Assembly (NCBI RefSeq): GCF_003675325.1
Contig: NZ_CP033073.1
Coordinates: 5,208,001-5,272,000, forward strand
DNA: 64,000 nt
Source of the DNA: Streptomyces dangxiongensis
Lineage (GTDB): Bacteria > Actinomycetota > Actinomycetes > Streptomycetales > Streptomycetaceae
Direction: 5' to 3'
The translations under genes were made by a program, and so were the position numbers. Below the pieces are notes generated by a model. It saw only the letters and a list, made by a program, of their open reading frames with translations, did no database searches and was not told the origin of the DNA. Every line of letters begins with the position of its first letter. Position 1 is the first letter of the stretch. Positions 45,421 through 56,359 of this stretch are shown here, piece after piece.

Positions 45421-46440
45421 ATGTCGTTCATCGGCCGTGACATGGCTGTCGACCTCGGGACCGCCAACACGCTGGTGTACGTCAGGGGTCGCGGGATCGT
45501 CCTGAACGAGCCGTCCGTCGTGGCGATCAACACCAACACGGGTGGGATCCTCGCGGTCGGTGCCGAAGCGAAGAAGATGATCGGCCGGACGCCGGGCAAC
45601 ATCGTGGCCGTCCGCCCGCTGAAGGACGGCGTCATCGCCGACTTCGAGATCACCGAGCGGATGCTCCGCTACTTCATCCTGAAGATCCACAAGCGGCGGT
45701 ACCTGGCCCGGCCGCGGGTCGTCGTCTGCGTGCCCTCGGGCATCACGGGCGTCGAGCGCCGCGCGGTCATCGAGGCGTCGTCCCAGGCCGGTGCCCGCCA
45801 GGTGCACATCATCGAGGAGCCGATGGCCGCGGCCATCGGCTCGGGTCTGCCGGTCCACGAGGCCACCGGCAACATGGTGGTGGACATCGGCGGCGGCACC
45901 ACGGAGGTCGCCGTCATCTCGCTCGGCGGTATCGTCACCGCCCAGTCGATCCGTGTCGCCGGCGACGAGCTCGACAACGCGATCATCCAGTACATCAAGA
46001 AGGAGTACAGCCTCCTGCTGGGTGAGCGGACCGCGGAACAGATCAAGATCACGATCGGTTCGGCGTACGAGCTGGAAGCCGACGAGCACACCGAGGTCCG
46101 CGGCCGGGACCTGGTGTCCGGACTGCCGAAGACCGTCGTCATCTCGGCCGCCGAGGTCCGCAAGGCGATCGAGGAGCCGGTCAACGCGATCGTCGACGCG
46201 GTCAAGACGACCCTCGACAAGTGCCCGCCGGAGCTGTCCGGCGACATCATGGACCGGGGAATCGTCCTGACCGGCGGCGGCGCGCTGCTGCGCGGAATCG
46301 ACGAGCGGCTGCGCCGCGAGACCGGCATGCCGATCCACATCGCCGAGGACCCGCTGGACAGCGTGGCGCTCGGCTCCGGCAAGTGCGTCGAGGAGTTCGA
46401 GGCGCTCCAGCAGGTCCTGGACGCCCAGCCGCGCAGATGA
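45421..46440 (+). CDS. mreB: Rod-shape-determining actin homologue MreB
   Basis: This is a 339-residue bacterial actin. Nucleotide-binding motifs are [11 protein letters not shown], the phosphate-2 loop [15 protein letters not shown] and the adenosine motif [10 protein letters not shown]. In Streptomyces MreB is not needed for tip growth but strengthens the spore wall. ATG 45421 has GGGGA six bases before it; an in-frame ATG at 45409 would add four residues but has a poor ribosome site. A TACGAT at 45326-45331 may be part of the promoter. A terminator-like hairpin after it suggests mreB is partly monocistronic. Confidence 0.95.
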   Translation: MSFIGRDMAVDLGTANTLVYVRGRGIVLNEPSVVAINTNTGGILAVGAEAKKMIGRTPGNIVAVRPLKDGVIADFEITERMLRYFILKIHKRRYLARPRVVVCVPSGITGVERRAVIEASSQAGARQVHIIEEPMAAAIGSGLPVHEATGNMVVDIGGGTTEVAVISLGGIVTAQSIRVAGDELDNAIIQYIKKEYSLLLGERTAEQIKITIGSAYELEADEHTEVRGRDLVSGLPKTVVISAAEVRKAIEEPVNAIVDAVKTTLDKCPPELSGDIMDRGIVLTGGGALLRGIDERLRRETGMPIHIAEDPLDSVALGSGKCVEEFEALQQVLDAQPRR

Positions 46441-46454
46441 CGCGACTGTTCCGG

Positions 46455-46490
46455 TCCGCCGTACGAGACGTTCTCCTCTCGTGCGGCGGA
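46455..46490 (+). terminator. Hairpin between mreB and mreC
   Basis: Arms 46455-46468 and 46477-46490 form a 14-bp stem with one mismatch and an 8-nt loop. It starts 15 bp past the mreB stop. Confidence 0.65.
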
Positions 46491-46493
46491 TCG

Positions 46494-46522
46494 TTGACAT
46501 AGAGGCATAAGCTCCCACGAAT
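46494..46522 (+). promoter_or_regulatory. Possible mreC promoter
   Basis: A perfect -35 TTGACA (46494-46499) lies right after the mreB hairpin. The best -10 at 17 bp spacing is only ACGAAT (46517-46522). With the terminator it suggests mreCD-mrdA-rodA can be expressed apart from mreB. Confidence 0.35.
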
Positions 46523-46604
46523 GGGTCTCCCGGGCCGACGCCGCGCCACGCGCGTTCTCCAGGGGCCCCGCATTCCTACTTGAGGAAGGGCACGGCCGCC
46601 GCAC

Positions 46605-47543
46605 GTGAGGGACACGAAAGAGAGCCGGCTGCTCCTGGTCCTGCTGGTCGCCATCGCGTTCGCGCTGATCACGGTGGACATCCGTGGGGGCCGGAACTCC
46701 CCGGTCGACGGTGCCCGGCAGGCCGCCGCCACGGTGTTCGGCCCGGTCGAGAACGGGATGTCCTCCGCGGTCGACCCGGTCGGCAACGCCGTCTCCGCGA
46801 TCCGGGACTCCGGCAGCCGACACGACCGGCTCGCCGCGCTGGAGAAGGAGAACGCGGCCCTCAAGGCGAAGCTCGGCAGCGACGACCGCAACCGCAGCCG
46901 CCTCCGGCAGCTCGACAGCCTGCTGAAGACCGCCGGCGAGGGGCAGTACGGCGTCAAGGGCGCCCAGGTCATCGCCATAGGGTCGGCCCAGGGCTTCTCC
47001 TGGACCATCACCATCGACGCCGGCGCCGACGACGGCATCAAACGGGACATGACCGTCCTCAACGGCGACGGCCTGGTCGGCCGGGTCACCACCGTCGGGC
47101 CCAGCACCTCCACCGTGCTGCTCGCCAACGACCCCGACTTCACCGTCGGCACCCGCATGGAGGGCGACGACGAACTCGGCTTCACCTCCGGGCAGGGCGA
47201 CCGCCCGCTGCGCGTGGAACTGCTCAACGGCAAGGCGGAGGTGAAGAAGGGCGACCGGCTCGTCACCTTCGGCTCGCAGGCCGACAAGCCGTTCGTGCCG
47301 GGCGTCCCGGTCGGCGTCGTCTCCCGCGTCGACCCCTCCGGCGGCGGCCTCACCCGCACCCTCTACGTCACCCCGTACGTGAGCTTCACCAAGCTCGACG
47401 TCGTGGGCGTGGTCGTGTCGGCCCCGCGGAAGGACCCCCGCGACACCGTGCTCCCGGCCAAGCCCCGGCCACACCCGACGCCGACGGTGACCGTCACGGT
47501 CAACCCCTCCGCCGGCGCTCCCGTCACCGACCAGCAGCAGTAG
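46605..47543 (+). CDS. mreC: Rod-shape-determining protein MreC
   Basis: This 312-residue bitopic protein has an N-terminal membrane helix (SRLLLVLLVAIAFALITV), a coiled coil (about residues 70-95, HDRLAALEKENAALKAKL), and a periplasmic-type beta-barrel domain with the family stretch GLVGRVTTVGPSTSTVLL. It links MreB and the wall-synthesis enzymes. The proline/threonine-rich C-tail (PRPHPTPTVTVTV) is typical of actinomycetes. The GTG start has AGGAAGGG upstream, though at long spacing. mreD follows after 12 bp. Confidence 0.93.
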   Translation: MRDTKESRLLLVLLVAIAFALITVDIRGGRNSPVDGARQAAATVFGPVENGMSSAVDPVGNAVSAIRDSGSRHDRLAALEKENAALKAKLGSDDRNRSRLRQLDSLLKTAGEGQYGVKGAQVIAIGSAQGFSWTITIDAGADDGIKRDMTVLNGDGLVGRVTTVGPSTSTVLLANDPDFTVGTRMEGDDELGFTSGQGDRPLRVELLNGKAEVKKGDRLVTFGSQADKPFVPGVPVGVVSRVDPSGGGLTRTLYVTPYVSFTKLDVVGVVVSAPRKDPRDTVLPAKPRPHPTPTVTVTVNPSAGAPVTDQQQ

Positions 47544-47555
47544 GAGCTGTATCCC

Positions 47556-48233
47556 ATGCGTGTCAACCGCATCCTGCTCTCCAGCGCACTGGTCGTCGTG
47601 GCCCTGGTCATCCAGGTGAGCGTCCTGGCCCGGCTGCACCTGCCGGGCGCCGTCCCCGACCTGCTGCTGCTCACCGTCCTCGGCCTGGCGATGGTGTACG
47701 GCCATGTCGGCGGCGCCCTCGTCGGGTTCGGCGCCGGCCTGCTCGCCGACCTGGCGCCGCCCGCCGACCACGCGGCGGGCCGCTACGCGCTCGTGCTCTG
47801 CGTCACCGGCTACGTCGCCGGGCTCATCAGGCCGGAGAACGGCCGGCTGAAGTCGGCGACCGGCCCGATGGCCGTCGTGGTCGCCGCCGCCGTCGGCTCC
47901 ACCCTGCTGTACGCCGGGGTGGGCGCCCTGGTCGGCGACACCGCCGCCCGCCATGTCGGCCTGCCCGGACTGCTGTTCTCGGCCGCCCTGTACGACCTGC
48001 TGCTCGCCCCGTTCGTGGTCCCCGGGGTGATGTGGCTGGCCCGCCGCGCCGACAACGACCCGCTCACCGAGACCGGCCCCGCGGCGACGGCCGGTGACAT
48101 CTCCTCAGGCTGGCTGTCCTCGGGCACCGGCCTGCGCGTCGGCGGCCGGCGCGGCGGAGTCGGCGCGCTGAAGGCCAAGGCCCGCACGCGGTCCGCCCGG
48201 GTCGGCCGCATCAAGGGGGTCAAGCGGCTGTGA
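47556..48233 (+). CDS. mreD: Rod-shape-determining membrane protein MreD
   Basis: This 225-residue membrane protein has about five helices, starting MRVNRILLSSALVVVALVIQ, with the MreD-like pattern VPDLLLLTVLGLAMVYG. A basic cytoplasmic C-terminal extension of about 45 residues (KAKARTRSARVGRIKGVK) is longer than in model bacteria. It works with MreC and RodA/PBP2 in lateral or spore-wall synthesis. mreC lies 12 bp upstream, implying co-translation. Confidence 0.92.
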   Translation: MRVNRILLSSALVVVALVIQVSVLARLHLPGAVPDLLLLTVLGLAMVYGHVGGALVGFGAGLLADLAPPADHAAGRYALVLCVTGYVAGLIRPENGRLKSATGPMAVVVAAAVGSTLLYAGVGALVGDTAARHVGLPGLLFSAALYDLLLAPFVVPGVMWLARRADNDPLTETGPAATAGDISSGWLSSGTGLRVGGRRGGVGALKAKARTRSARVGRIKGVKRL

Positions 48234-48261
48234 ACCATGCGAAGTTCACCCGAACGGGTCA

Positions 48262-48280
48262 GCCCGCGCGGAACGCGGGC
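48262..48280 (+). other. Hairpin in the mreD-mrdA gap
   Basis: A perfect 7-bp stem, GCCCGCG-cggaa-CGCGGGC, sits 28 bp past mreD in a 175-bp gap. It may attenuate read-through or set the 5' end for mrdA. Confidence 0.45.
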
Positions 48281-48408
48281 GCACCGGCCGGCCGTTCATC
48301 ATGCGTACACCCGCGGCCCGTTCGCACACCCGCGCCGCTCGCGCACACGCCTCGCGCCCTGGCGCCCCGCGCCCACACCCGCGCACCCGGAGAGGGGGAG
48401 ACACCGCA

Positions 48409-50670
48409 GTGACCAACATCCCCGAGACCGGCCGGACCCCACGGGTCCAGATCCGGCTCGTCGTGATCCAGATCCTCGTCCTCTCCCTCCTCGGCACGCT
48501 CGGCGGCCGGCTGTGGTACCTCCAGATCCGGGAGGGCGCGGAGTACCAGAAGGAGGCGTCCGGCAACCATGTCCAGCAGGTCGTCGACCCCGCCGTGCGC
48601 GGCGACATCCTGGACGCCCGGGGCGTGCCCCTCGCCGACAACGAGACCCGCCTGGTCGTCTCCGCCTCCCGCACCGACCTGCTGAAGCAGAAGGACAACG
48701 GCAGGGCCGTCCTCACCAAGCTGGCCGATGTCCTCGGCATCGAGCCCGAGGAGGTCATGCGGAAGGTCCGGCTGTGCGACGCCAAGACGCCCCAGCCCTG
48801 CTGGAACGGCTCGCCCTACCAGCCGATCCCCATCACGGACGAGGCCACCGCCAAGCAGGCCCTCCAGATCCGTGAGCGCTCCGAGGACTTCCCCGGCATC
48901 ACCGCCGAACCCGAGGCCGTCCGCCGCTACCCGGCGCCCGGCAAGTCCAACAGCGCGCAGGTCCTCGGCTACCTCTCGCCCGTCACCGACTCCGAGATCC
49001 AGCAGGCCCAGCACACCGATTCGCCCTACCTGCGCTCCGACATGGTCGGCCGCTCCGGTCTGGAGCGCAAGTACGACAAGGTGCTGCGCGGCAAGGCCGG
49101 CGTCACCCGCTACGAGGTCGACAACCTCGGCCGGGTCATCGGCAAGGCCAAGTCGGACGCGGCCGAGTCCGGTTCGAACCTGGTCACCAGCATCGACTCC
49201 CGGGTCCAGCGGGTCGCCGAGTACGAACTCGACAAGGCGATGAAGGTCGCCCGCCAGCAGTACGACAAGATCACCGGCGAGAACTACAAGGCCGACTCCG
49301 GTGCCGTCGTGGTGATGGAGGCCAGGACCGGCCGGATCGTCGCGATGGCCTCCGCGCCGACGTACGACCCGAACGTCTGGGTCGGCGGCATCTCCGGGAA
49401 GGACTACAAGGCCCTCACCGGCAAGGACTCCGACTACCCCCTGCTGAACAGGGCCATACAGGGCCAGGCCGCACCCGGTTCGACCTTCAAGGTGGTCTCC
49501 ACGGCCGCCGCGGTCGAGGCCGGTTACGCGTTCGACGGCCGCTATCCCTGCACCAGTTCCTACTCGGTGGGCGGCCAGGTCTTCAAGAACTTCGAGGGCG
49601 AGAACTTCGGGCCGATCTCCCTCGGCCGCGCCCTGGAGGTCTCCTGCGACACCGTCTTCTACGGCCTCGCCGACCGGGAGTGGAAGCGCGACGGCGGCAT
49701 CAACCCCGCGAAGGGCCGCCCGAAGGACTACTTCTTCAAGGCCGCCCACCAGTTCGGCCTCGGCGCCGAGACCGGCGTCGACCTGCCCAACGAGGTCACC
49801 GGCCGGGTCCCGGACCGCCAGTGGAAGCTGAACTACTGGAAGGCCAACAAGGACGCCTGGTGCAGGTCCGGCAAGAAGGACGGCTCCTACGTCGAGAAGA
49901 TCGCCTACGAGAACTGCCTCGAAGGCAACAAGATGCGCGAGGGCGACGAGATCAACTACTCCATCGGCCAGGGCGACACCCTCGTCACGCCGATCCAGGA
50001 GGCCGTGATCTACGGCGCCGTCGCCAACGGCGGCACCATGTACCAGCCGACCATCGGCAAGGCGGTCATCAGCGCCGACGGGAAGTCCGTCCAGGAGATC
50101 AAGCCGAAGAAGCGCGGCAGGCTGCCGGTAAGCCAGGCCACCCTCAAGGGCATGAACGACGCCTTCGCCGGCGTCATCACCCGCGGTACGGCCGCCTGGA
50201 AGTTCGGCGGCTGGCCGCAGGACAAGATCCCGCTGCACGGCAAGACCGGCACGGCCGAGGTCTACGGCAAGCAGACCACGTCCTGGCTGGCCACCTACTC
50301 CGGGGACTACACGGTGATCATGACGATCGCCCAGGCCGGTACGGGTTCCGGGGCCTCCGGTGAAGCCGTCCGCAACATCTACAGCGCGCTCTACGGCGTC
50401 CAGGCCGACGGCACCGTCGACAAGAAGCGGGCGATGCTGTCCGAGCCGCAGAAGGGCCTGCCCAAGGTCCGCCCGGACGGCACCATCGCCGCCCCCAAGG
50501 TCACCGGCGACCCGGCGAAGGACGCCGAGGCCGCCCAGAAGAACAACCCCAGCAACGGCGACGACGAGCAGCCCGCGGGCACCACGGCCCCGCCCACCAC
50601 GGGCAACCGCGACACCCGCAGGAGCCGTAGACGGTCCCGCGGGACCGGAAGCCGGAGGATGCCCTCATGA
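48409..50670 (+). CDS. mrdA: Penicillin-binding protein 2 (transpeptidase)
   Basis: This 753-residue class B PBP crosslinks peptidoglycan. An N-terminal membrane anchor (QIRLVVIQILVLSLLG) is followed by a PBP dimerisation domain with VVDPAVRGDILDARG. The transpeptidase domain has S358-T-F-K361, S518-I-G and K612-T-G. A low-complexity tail (NPSNGDDEQPAGTTAPPTT) ends in an unusual Arg-rich segment (TRRSRRRSRG). The GTG at 48409 follows GGGGGAG. It overlaps rodA by the ATGA at 50667-50670. Confidence 0.95.
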   Translation: MTNIPETGRTPRVQIRLVVIQILVLSLLGTLGGRLWYLQIREGAEYQKEASGNHVQQVVDPAVRGDILDARGVPLADNETRLVVSASRTDLLKQKDNGRAVLTKLADVLGIEPEEVMRKVRLCDAKTPQPCWNGSPYQPIPITDEATAKQALQIRERSEDFPGITAEPEAVRRYPAPGKSNSAQVLGYLSPVTDSEIQQAQHTDSPYLRSDMVGRSGLERKYDKVLRGKAGVTRYEVDNLGRVIGKAKSDAAESGSNLVTSIDSRVQRVAEYELDKAMKVARQQYDKITGENYKADSGAVVVMEARTGRIVAMASAPTYDPNVWVGGISGKDYKALTGKDSDYPLLNRAIQGQAAPGSTFKVVSTAAAVEAGYAFDGRYPCTSSYSVGGQVFKNFEGENFGPISLGRALEVSCDTVFYGLADREWKRDGGINPAKGRPKDYFFKAAHQFGLGAETGVDLPNEVTGRVPDRQWKLNYWKANKDAWCRSGKKDGSYVEKIAYENCLEGNKMREGDEINYSIGQGDTLVTPIQEAVIYGAVANGGTMYQPTIGKAVISADGKSVQEIKPKKRGRLPVSQATLKGMNDAFAGVITRGTAAWKFGGWPQDKIPLHGKTGTAEVYGKQTTSWLATYSGDYTVIMTIAQAGTGSGASGEAVRNIYSALYGVQADGTVDKKRAMLSEPQKGLPKVRPDGTIAAPKVTGDPAKDAEAAQKNNPSNGDDEQPAGTTAPPTTGNRDTRRSRRRSRGTGSRRMPS

Positions 50671-51863
50671 CCGGCACGAACAGCTTCTCCGTCTCCGGGT
50701 ACGGCCCCGAGCGGGCCGGCTGGACCAGGATCTTCGCGCGCGACTCGCTGGCCCGCCGGCTGGACTGGCCCATCCTGCTCGCGGCCACCGCGCTGTCCCT
50801 GATGGGCTCGCTGCTGGTGTACTCGGCGACCCGCAACCGCACCGAACTGAACCAGGGCGACCCGTACTTCTTCCTGGTCCGGCACCTGATGAACCTGGGC
50901 ATCGGGATCGCCCTGATGATCGCCACGGTCTGGCTCGGCCACCGGGCCCTGCGCAACGCCGTGCCGATCCTCTACGGCCTGTCGGTGCTCCTCGCCCTGG
51001 TCGTCCTCACCCCGCTCGGCGCCACCATCAACGGCCAGCGCAACTGGCTCGTCATCGGCGGCTTCTCGCTCCAGCCCGCCGAGTTCCTCAAGGTGACGAT
51101 CATCCTCGGGATGGCCATGATGCTGGCCGCCCGGGTCGACGCCGGCGACAAGCCGTACCCGGACCACCGGACCGTCTTCCAGTCCCTCTGCCTGGCCGCC
51201 GTACCGATCCTCATCCTGCTGCTCATGCCGGACCTCGGTTCGGTGCTGGCCATGGTCGCGATCATCCTCGGCATCCTGCTCGCCTCCGGAGCCTCCAACC
51301 GCTGGGTCTTCGGCCTGCTCACCGCCGGGGTGATCGGCTGCATCGCGATCTGGAAGCTGCACATCCTGGACGAGTACCAGATCAACCGCTTCGCGGCCTT
51401 CGCCAACCCCGACCTGGACCCGGCGGGCGTCGGCTACAACACCAACCAGGCCCGCATCGCCATCGGCTCCGGCGGCCTCACCGGCGCCGGGCTCTTCCAC
51501 GGCTCCCAGACCACCGGCCAGTTCGTGCCCGAGCAGCAGACGGACTTCGTCTTCACGGTCGCGGGGGAGGAGCTGGGCTTCCTCGGCGCGGGCCTGATCA
51601 TCTTCCTGCTCGGAGTCGTCCTGTGGCGCGCCTGCCGGATAGCACGTGACTCCCCGGAGCTGTACGGGACGATCGTCGCCGCCGGGATCGTCGCCTGGTT
51701 CGCCTTCCAGGCCTTCGAGAACATCGGCATGACCCTCGGCATCATGCCGGTCACCGGTCTGCCGCTGCCGTTCGTGTCGTACGGCGGCTCGTCGATGTTC
51801 GCGGTGTGGGTGGCGCTGGGACTGTTGCAGTCGATCAAGGTGCAGCGGCCGATGTCCGCGTAG
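50667..51863 (+). CDS. rodA: RodA/FtsW-family (SEDS) peptidoglycan polymerase
   Basis: This 398-residue SEDS glycosyltransferase has about ten helices. Family stretches include NWLVIGGFSLQPAEFLK, GEELGFLGAGLII and GLPLPFVSYGGSSM. It polymerises lipid II alongside PBP2. Streptomyces homologues in this position were called Sfr. The ATG overlaps the mrdA stop and has GGAGG eight bases upstream inside mrdA. Confidence 0.95.
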   Translation: MTGTNSFSVSGYGPERAGWTRIFARDSLARRLDWPILLAATALSLMGSLLVYSATRNRTELNQGDPYFFLVRHLMNLGIGIALMIATVWLGHRALRNAVPILYGLSVLLALVVLTPLGATINGQRNWLVIGGFSLQPAEFLKVTIILGMAMMLAARVDAGDKPYPDHRTVFQSLCLAAVPILILLLMPDLGSVLAMVAIILGILLASGASNRWVFGLLTAGVIGCIAIWKLHILDEYQINRFAAFANPDLDPAGVGYNTNQARIAIGSGGLTGAGLFHGSQTTGQFVPEQQTDFVFTVAGEELGFLGAGLIIFLLGVVLWRACRIARDSPELYGTIVAAGIVAWFAFQAFENIGMTLGIMPVTGLPLPFVSYGGSSMFAVWVALGLLQSIKVQRPMSA

Positions 51864-51901
51864 AGCCGCGGCGGCCCCTGCCCCGCCGGAGCCCCGGGTA
51901 C

Positions 51902-51907
51902 TAGATT
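51902..51907 (+). promoter_or_regulatory. -10 box TAGATT for leaderless CYTH-CHAD gene
   Basis: TAGATT ends 6 nt before the ATG at 51914. The intervening CGGGGC is too close to act as a ribosome site. Confidence 0.5.
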
Positions 51908-51913
51908 CGGGGC

Positions 51914-53416
51914 ATGGCGGACGCGAAACGCGAGATCGAGCGCAAGTACGAATCCGACGACAGCGGGCTCCCCGACCTGACCGGAGTCGCCGGGGTGGCG
52001 GCCGTCCTCGACCAGGGCCTGGCCGAACTGGACGCCACCTACTACGACACCGCCGACGAACGCCTGGCCGCGGCCTCGCTCACCCTGCGCCGCCGAACCG
52101 GCGGCTCGGACGCCGGCTGGCACCTGAAGTTCCCGGTCGCCCCCGGAGTCCGCGACGAGATCCGGGCCCCGCTCTCCGACACCGTCCCCGAGGAGATCGC
52201 CGCCCTCGTCCGCTCCCGCGTCCGGGACCGCGAGCTGATCCCCCTCGTCCGGCTGCGCTCCGCCCGCGACGTGCGCCACCTGGTCGACGCCGACGGCACC
52301 CTGCTGGCCGAGGCGAGCGTCGACGTCGTGACCGCCGAGCGGCTCGCCGGCGGGAGCGGCAGCACCCGGTGGACCGAGATAGAGGTGGAACTCGCCGACG
52401 GCGGCGACCCCGCCTTCCTCGACCGGGTGGACGAACGCCTGCGCAAGGCGGGCGTACGCCCCTCCGGCTCGCCGTCGAAACTGGCCCACGCCCTGGAGCG
52501 CACCGCCGGTGACCGCCCGGAGAAGGACAGCGCGCCCGCGCCGCCCCGGACGGCCGGCGACCACGTCCTCGCCTACCTCCACGCCCAGCGGGACGCACTT
52601 GTCGGGCTCGACCCCGCCGTGCGCCGCGACCTCCCCGACGCGGTGCACCAGATGCGCGTCGCCACCCGGCGCGCCCGCAGCGCCCTGCGCTCCTTCCGCG
52701 GCGTCCTGGACCGCGAGGTCACCGGCCCCGTAGGCGCCGAACTGAAGTGGCTCGCGGGCGAGCTGGGCGCCGGCCGCGACCAGGAGGTGCTGGCCGACCG
52801 GCTGACGACCGCCCTCGACGCCCTGCCGCCCGGCCTGGTCACCGGCCCCGTCGCCGAACGGCTCGCCACCCGGACGGACCCCCGCCGCACCGGCACCCAC
52901 GCCCACCTGACCGGCATCCTGGACTCCCGCCGCCACCTCGCCCTGCTGGACGGCCTGGACGCCCTCCTCGCCGACCCGCCGCTGCTCAGGGCGGCCGGGA
53001 AGAAGCCGGGGAAGCCACTCGCCAAGGCCGTACGCAAGGACGAGAAGAAGCTGAAGCGGGCCATGCGGCACGCGCTGCGCCTGCCGCCCGGCGAGGAACG
53101 CGACCTCGCCCTGCACGAGGCCCGCAAGAAGGCCAAACGCACCCGCTACGCGGCCGAGGCGGCCACCGCGGCCCTCGGCGCGTCCGCCCGCACCCTGACC
53201 AAGGACATGAAGTCCCTCACCACCCTCCTCGGCGGCCACCAGGACAGCCTCATGGCCCGCCGTGCCCTGCGCGAGCTGGCCGCGGTGGCCCACACGGCGG
53301 GAGAGAGCGCGTTCACGTACGGGGTGCTGTACGGCAGGGAGGAGGCACGGGCTGCCGCCGCGGAGGCGGAGCTGCCCGCGCGGTGGCGCGGGACCGGGGC
53401 CGGGGCGCCCGGCTGA
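51914..53416 (+). CDS. CYTH and CHAD domain protein
   Basis: This is a 500-residue fusion. The N-terminal CYTH domain (residues 1-200) opens with EIERKYE and is the triphosphate-tunnel fold that hydrolyses inorganic triphosphate or binds polyphosphate. The C-terminal CHAD domain (about 215-480) is helical with conserved histidines and basic residues (VHQMRVATRRARSALRSF and ALHEARKKAKRTRYAAE), and CHAD domains bind inorganic polyphosphate. A role in polyphosphate metabolism or sensing is therefore likely. No polyphosphate kinase is nearby. Confidence 0.9.
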   Translation: MADAKREIERKYESDDSGLPDLTGVAGVAAVLDQGLAELDATYYDTADERLAAASLTLRRRTGGSDAGWHLKFPVAPGVRDEIRAPLSDTVPEEIAALVRSRVRDRELIPLVRLRSARDVRHLVDADGTLLAEASVDVVTAERLAGGSGSTRWTEIEVELADGGDPAFLDRVDERLRKAGVRPSGSPSKLAHALERTAGDRPEKDSAPAPPRTAGDHVLAYLHAQRDALVGLDPAVRRDLPDAVHQMRVATRRARSALRSFRGVLDREVTGPVGAELKWLAGELGAGRDQEVLADRLTTALDALPPGLVTGPVAERLATRTDPRRTGTHAHLTGILDSRRHLALLDGLDALLADPPLLRAAGKKPGKPLAKAVRKDEKKLKRAMRHALRLPPGEERDLALHEARKKAKRTRYAAEAATAALGASARTLTKDMKSLTTLLGGHQDSLMARRALRELAAVAHTAGESAFTYGVLYGREEARAAAAEAELPARWRGTGAGAPG

Positions 53417-53486
53417 GCGTTCGGGGGGAGCCGCCGGGCGGGTTACGCTGAAGGGTCCCCCCTGTCAGCTCATGAAGGTTCGCGAG

Positions 53487-55449
<1,963 letters not shown>

Positions 55450-55508
55450 GGTGAGTGCGGTGCCCGGCGTCGATGCCGTGCATGCCGAGGGGCCGCCGGC
55501 GCCGGGTC

Positions 55509-55532
55509 GCGGCCAGGGCCGGTCCTGGCCGC
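55509..55532 (+). terminator. Hairpin after the radical SAM gene
   Basis: A 9-bp perfect stem (GCGGCCAGG / CCTGGCCGC) with loop GCCGGT lies 60 bp past the stop. The remaining 190 bases to the next gene show nothing further. Confidence 0.5.
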
Positions 55533-55722
55533 GCCCCTCGGCCGCCCCCGCGCCAGCCGAGAGGGCATGGCGGCTCCCTGACAGGTCGTACCGGCGCCCG
55601 TCCGCACCCCGTGGTCTCACGCCAGGGCGGCCGTGCCCGGGCCGCACGACGGGCGGCATGCGGTCCGGTGACGGCACGATGGGGGAGAGGGGGCGGCCGC
55701 GTACCCGACGGGAGGCACTCCC

Positions 55723-56322
55723 ATGGCGCAGCAGACGGCGGCGAAGGCCCCGCCGACGAAGCCCGTGAGCACCGGCGGCGTCTTCTTCTCGTTCGCCCCG
55801 TGGATCATCTTCGGCGTGGTCGCCAGCCCCTCCACCTGGGAGTACGCGGCCCTCGCCGCGCTGATCGCCGCGATCGTCCTGTCGGGACGGGACATACTGA
55901 ACGGCAGGCTCCGCCCCCTCGACATCACCGGCATCGTGTTCTTCGCCGTGCTCTCGGTGCTGGCACTCGCCCTGGGCCGCGGGCAGCTCGTCTGGCTGGA
56001 GACATACGCCCAGGTCATCTCCAACGGACTGGTGGCCGTCGTGGCGCTCGGCTCGCTGTTCGCCGACCCGTTCACCGCGCAGTACGCCCGTGAGTCGTCT
56101 CCCCGGGCCGTGTGGGGCTCGCCCGTCTTCAAGCACATCAACAGGGTGCTGACGGCGGTGTGGGGCGCGGCCTTCGCCCTGATGGCGGTCTCGACCTGGC
56201 TGGCCGTCCGGTATCCCGCCCAGGACGACTGGTTCAACTGGGTCGTCCCCATCGCCCTGCTGGTCGCGGCCGTGAAGTTCACCGAGCACTATCCCGAGGC
56301 GTACAAAGCGCGGGTGCTGTAG
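55723..56322 (+). CDS. Multi-span membrane protein of unknown function
   Basis: This 199-residue protein has five or six hydrophobic segments, beginning FFSFAPWIIFGVVASPSTW. The ATG at 55723 has GGGAGG seven bases upstream. The mix of short loops and WEYAALAALIAAIVLSGRDIL resembles uncharacterised actinobacterial membrane proteins. No catalytic motif is evident. It has no close operon partner, though the next gene starts 37 bp later. Confidence 0.75.
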   Translation: MAQQTAAKAPPTKPVSTGGVFFSFAPWIIFGVVASPSTWEYAALAALIAAIVLSGRDILNGRLRPLDITGIVFFAVLSVLALALGRGQLVWLETYAQVISNGLVAVVALGSLFADPFTAQYARESSPRAVWGSPVFKHINRVLTAVWGAAFALMAVSTWLAVRYPAQDDWFNWVVPIALLVAAVKFTEHYPEAYKARVL

Positions 56323-56359
56323 CCGCATCCGAACGGGCGGCCCCGGCGTCTACCCGGGT

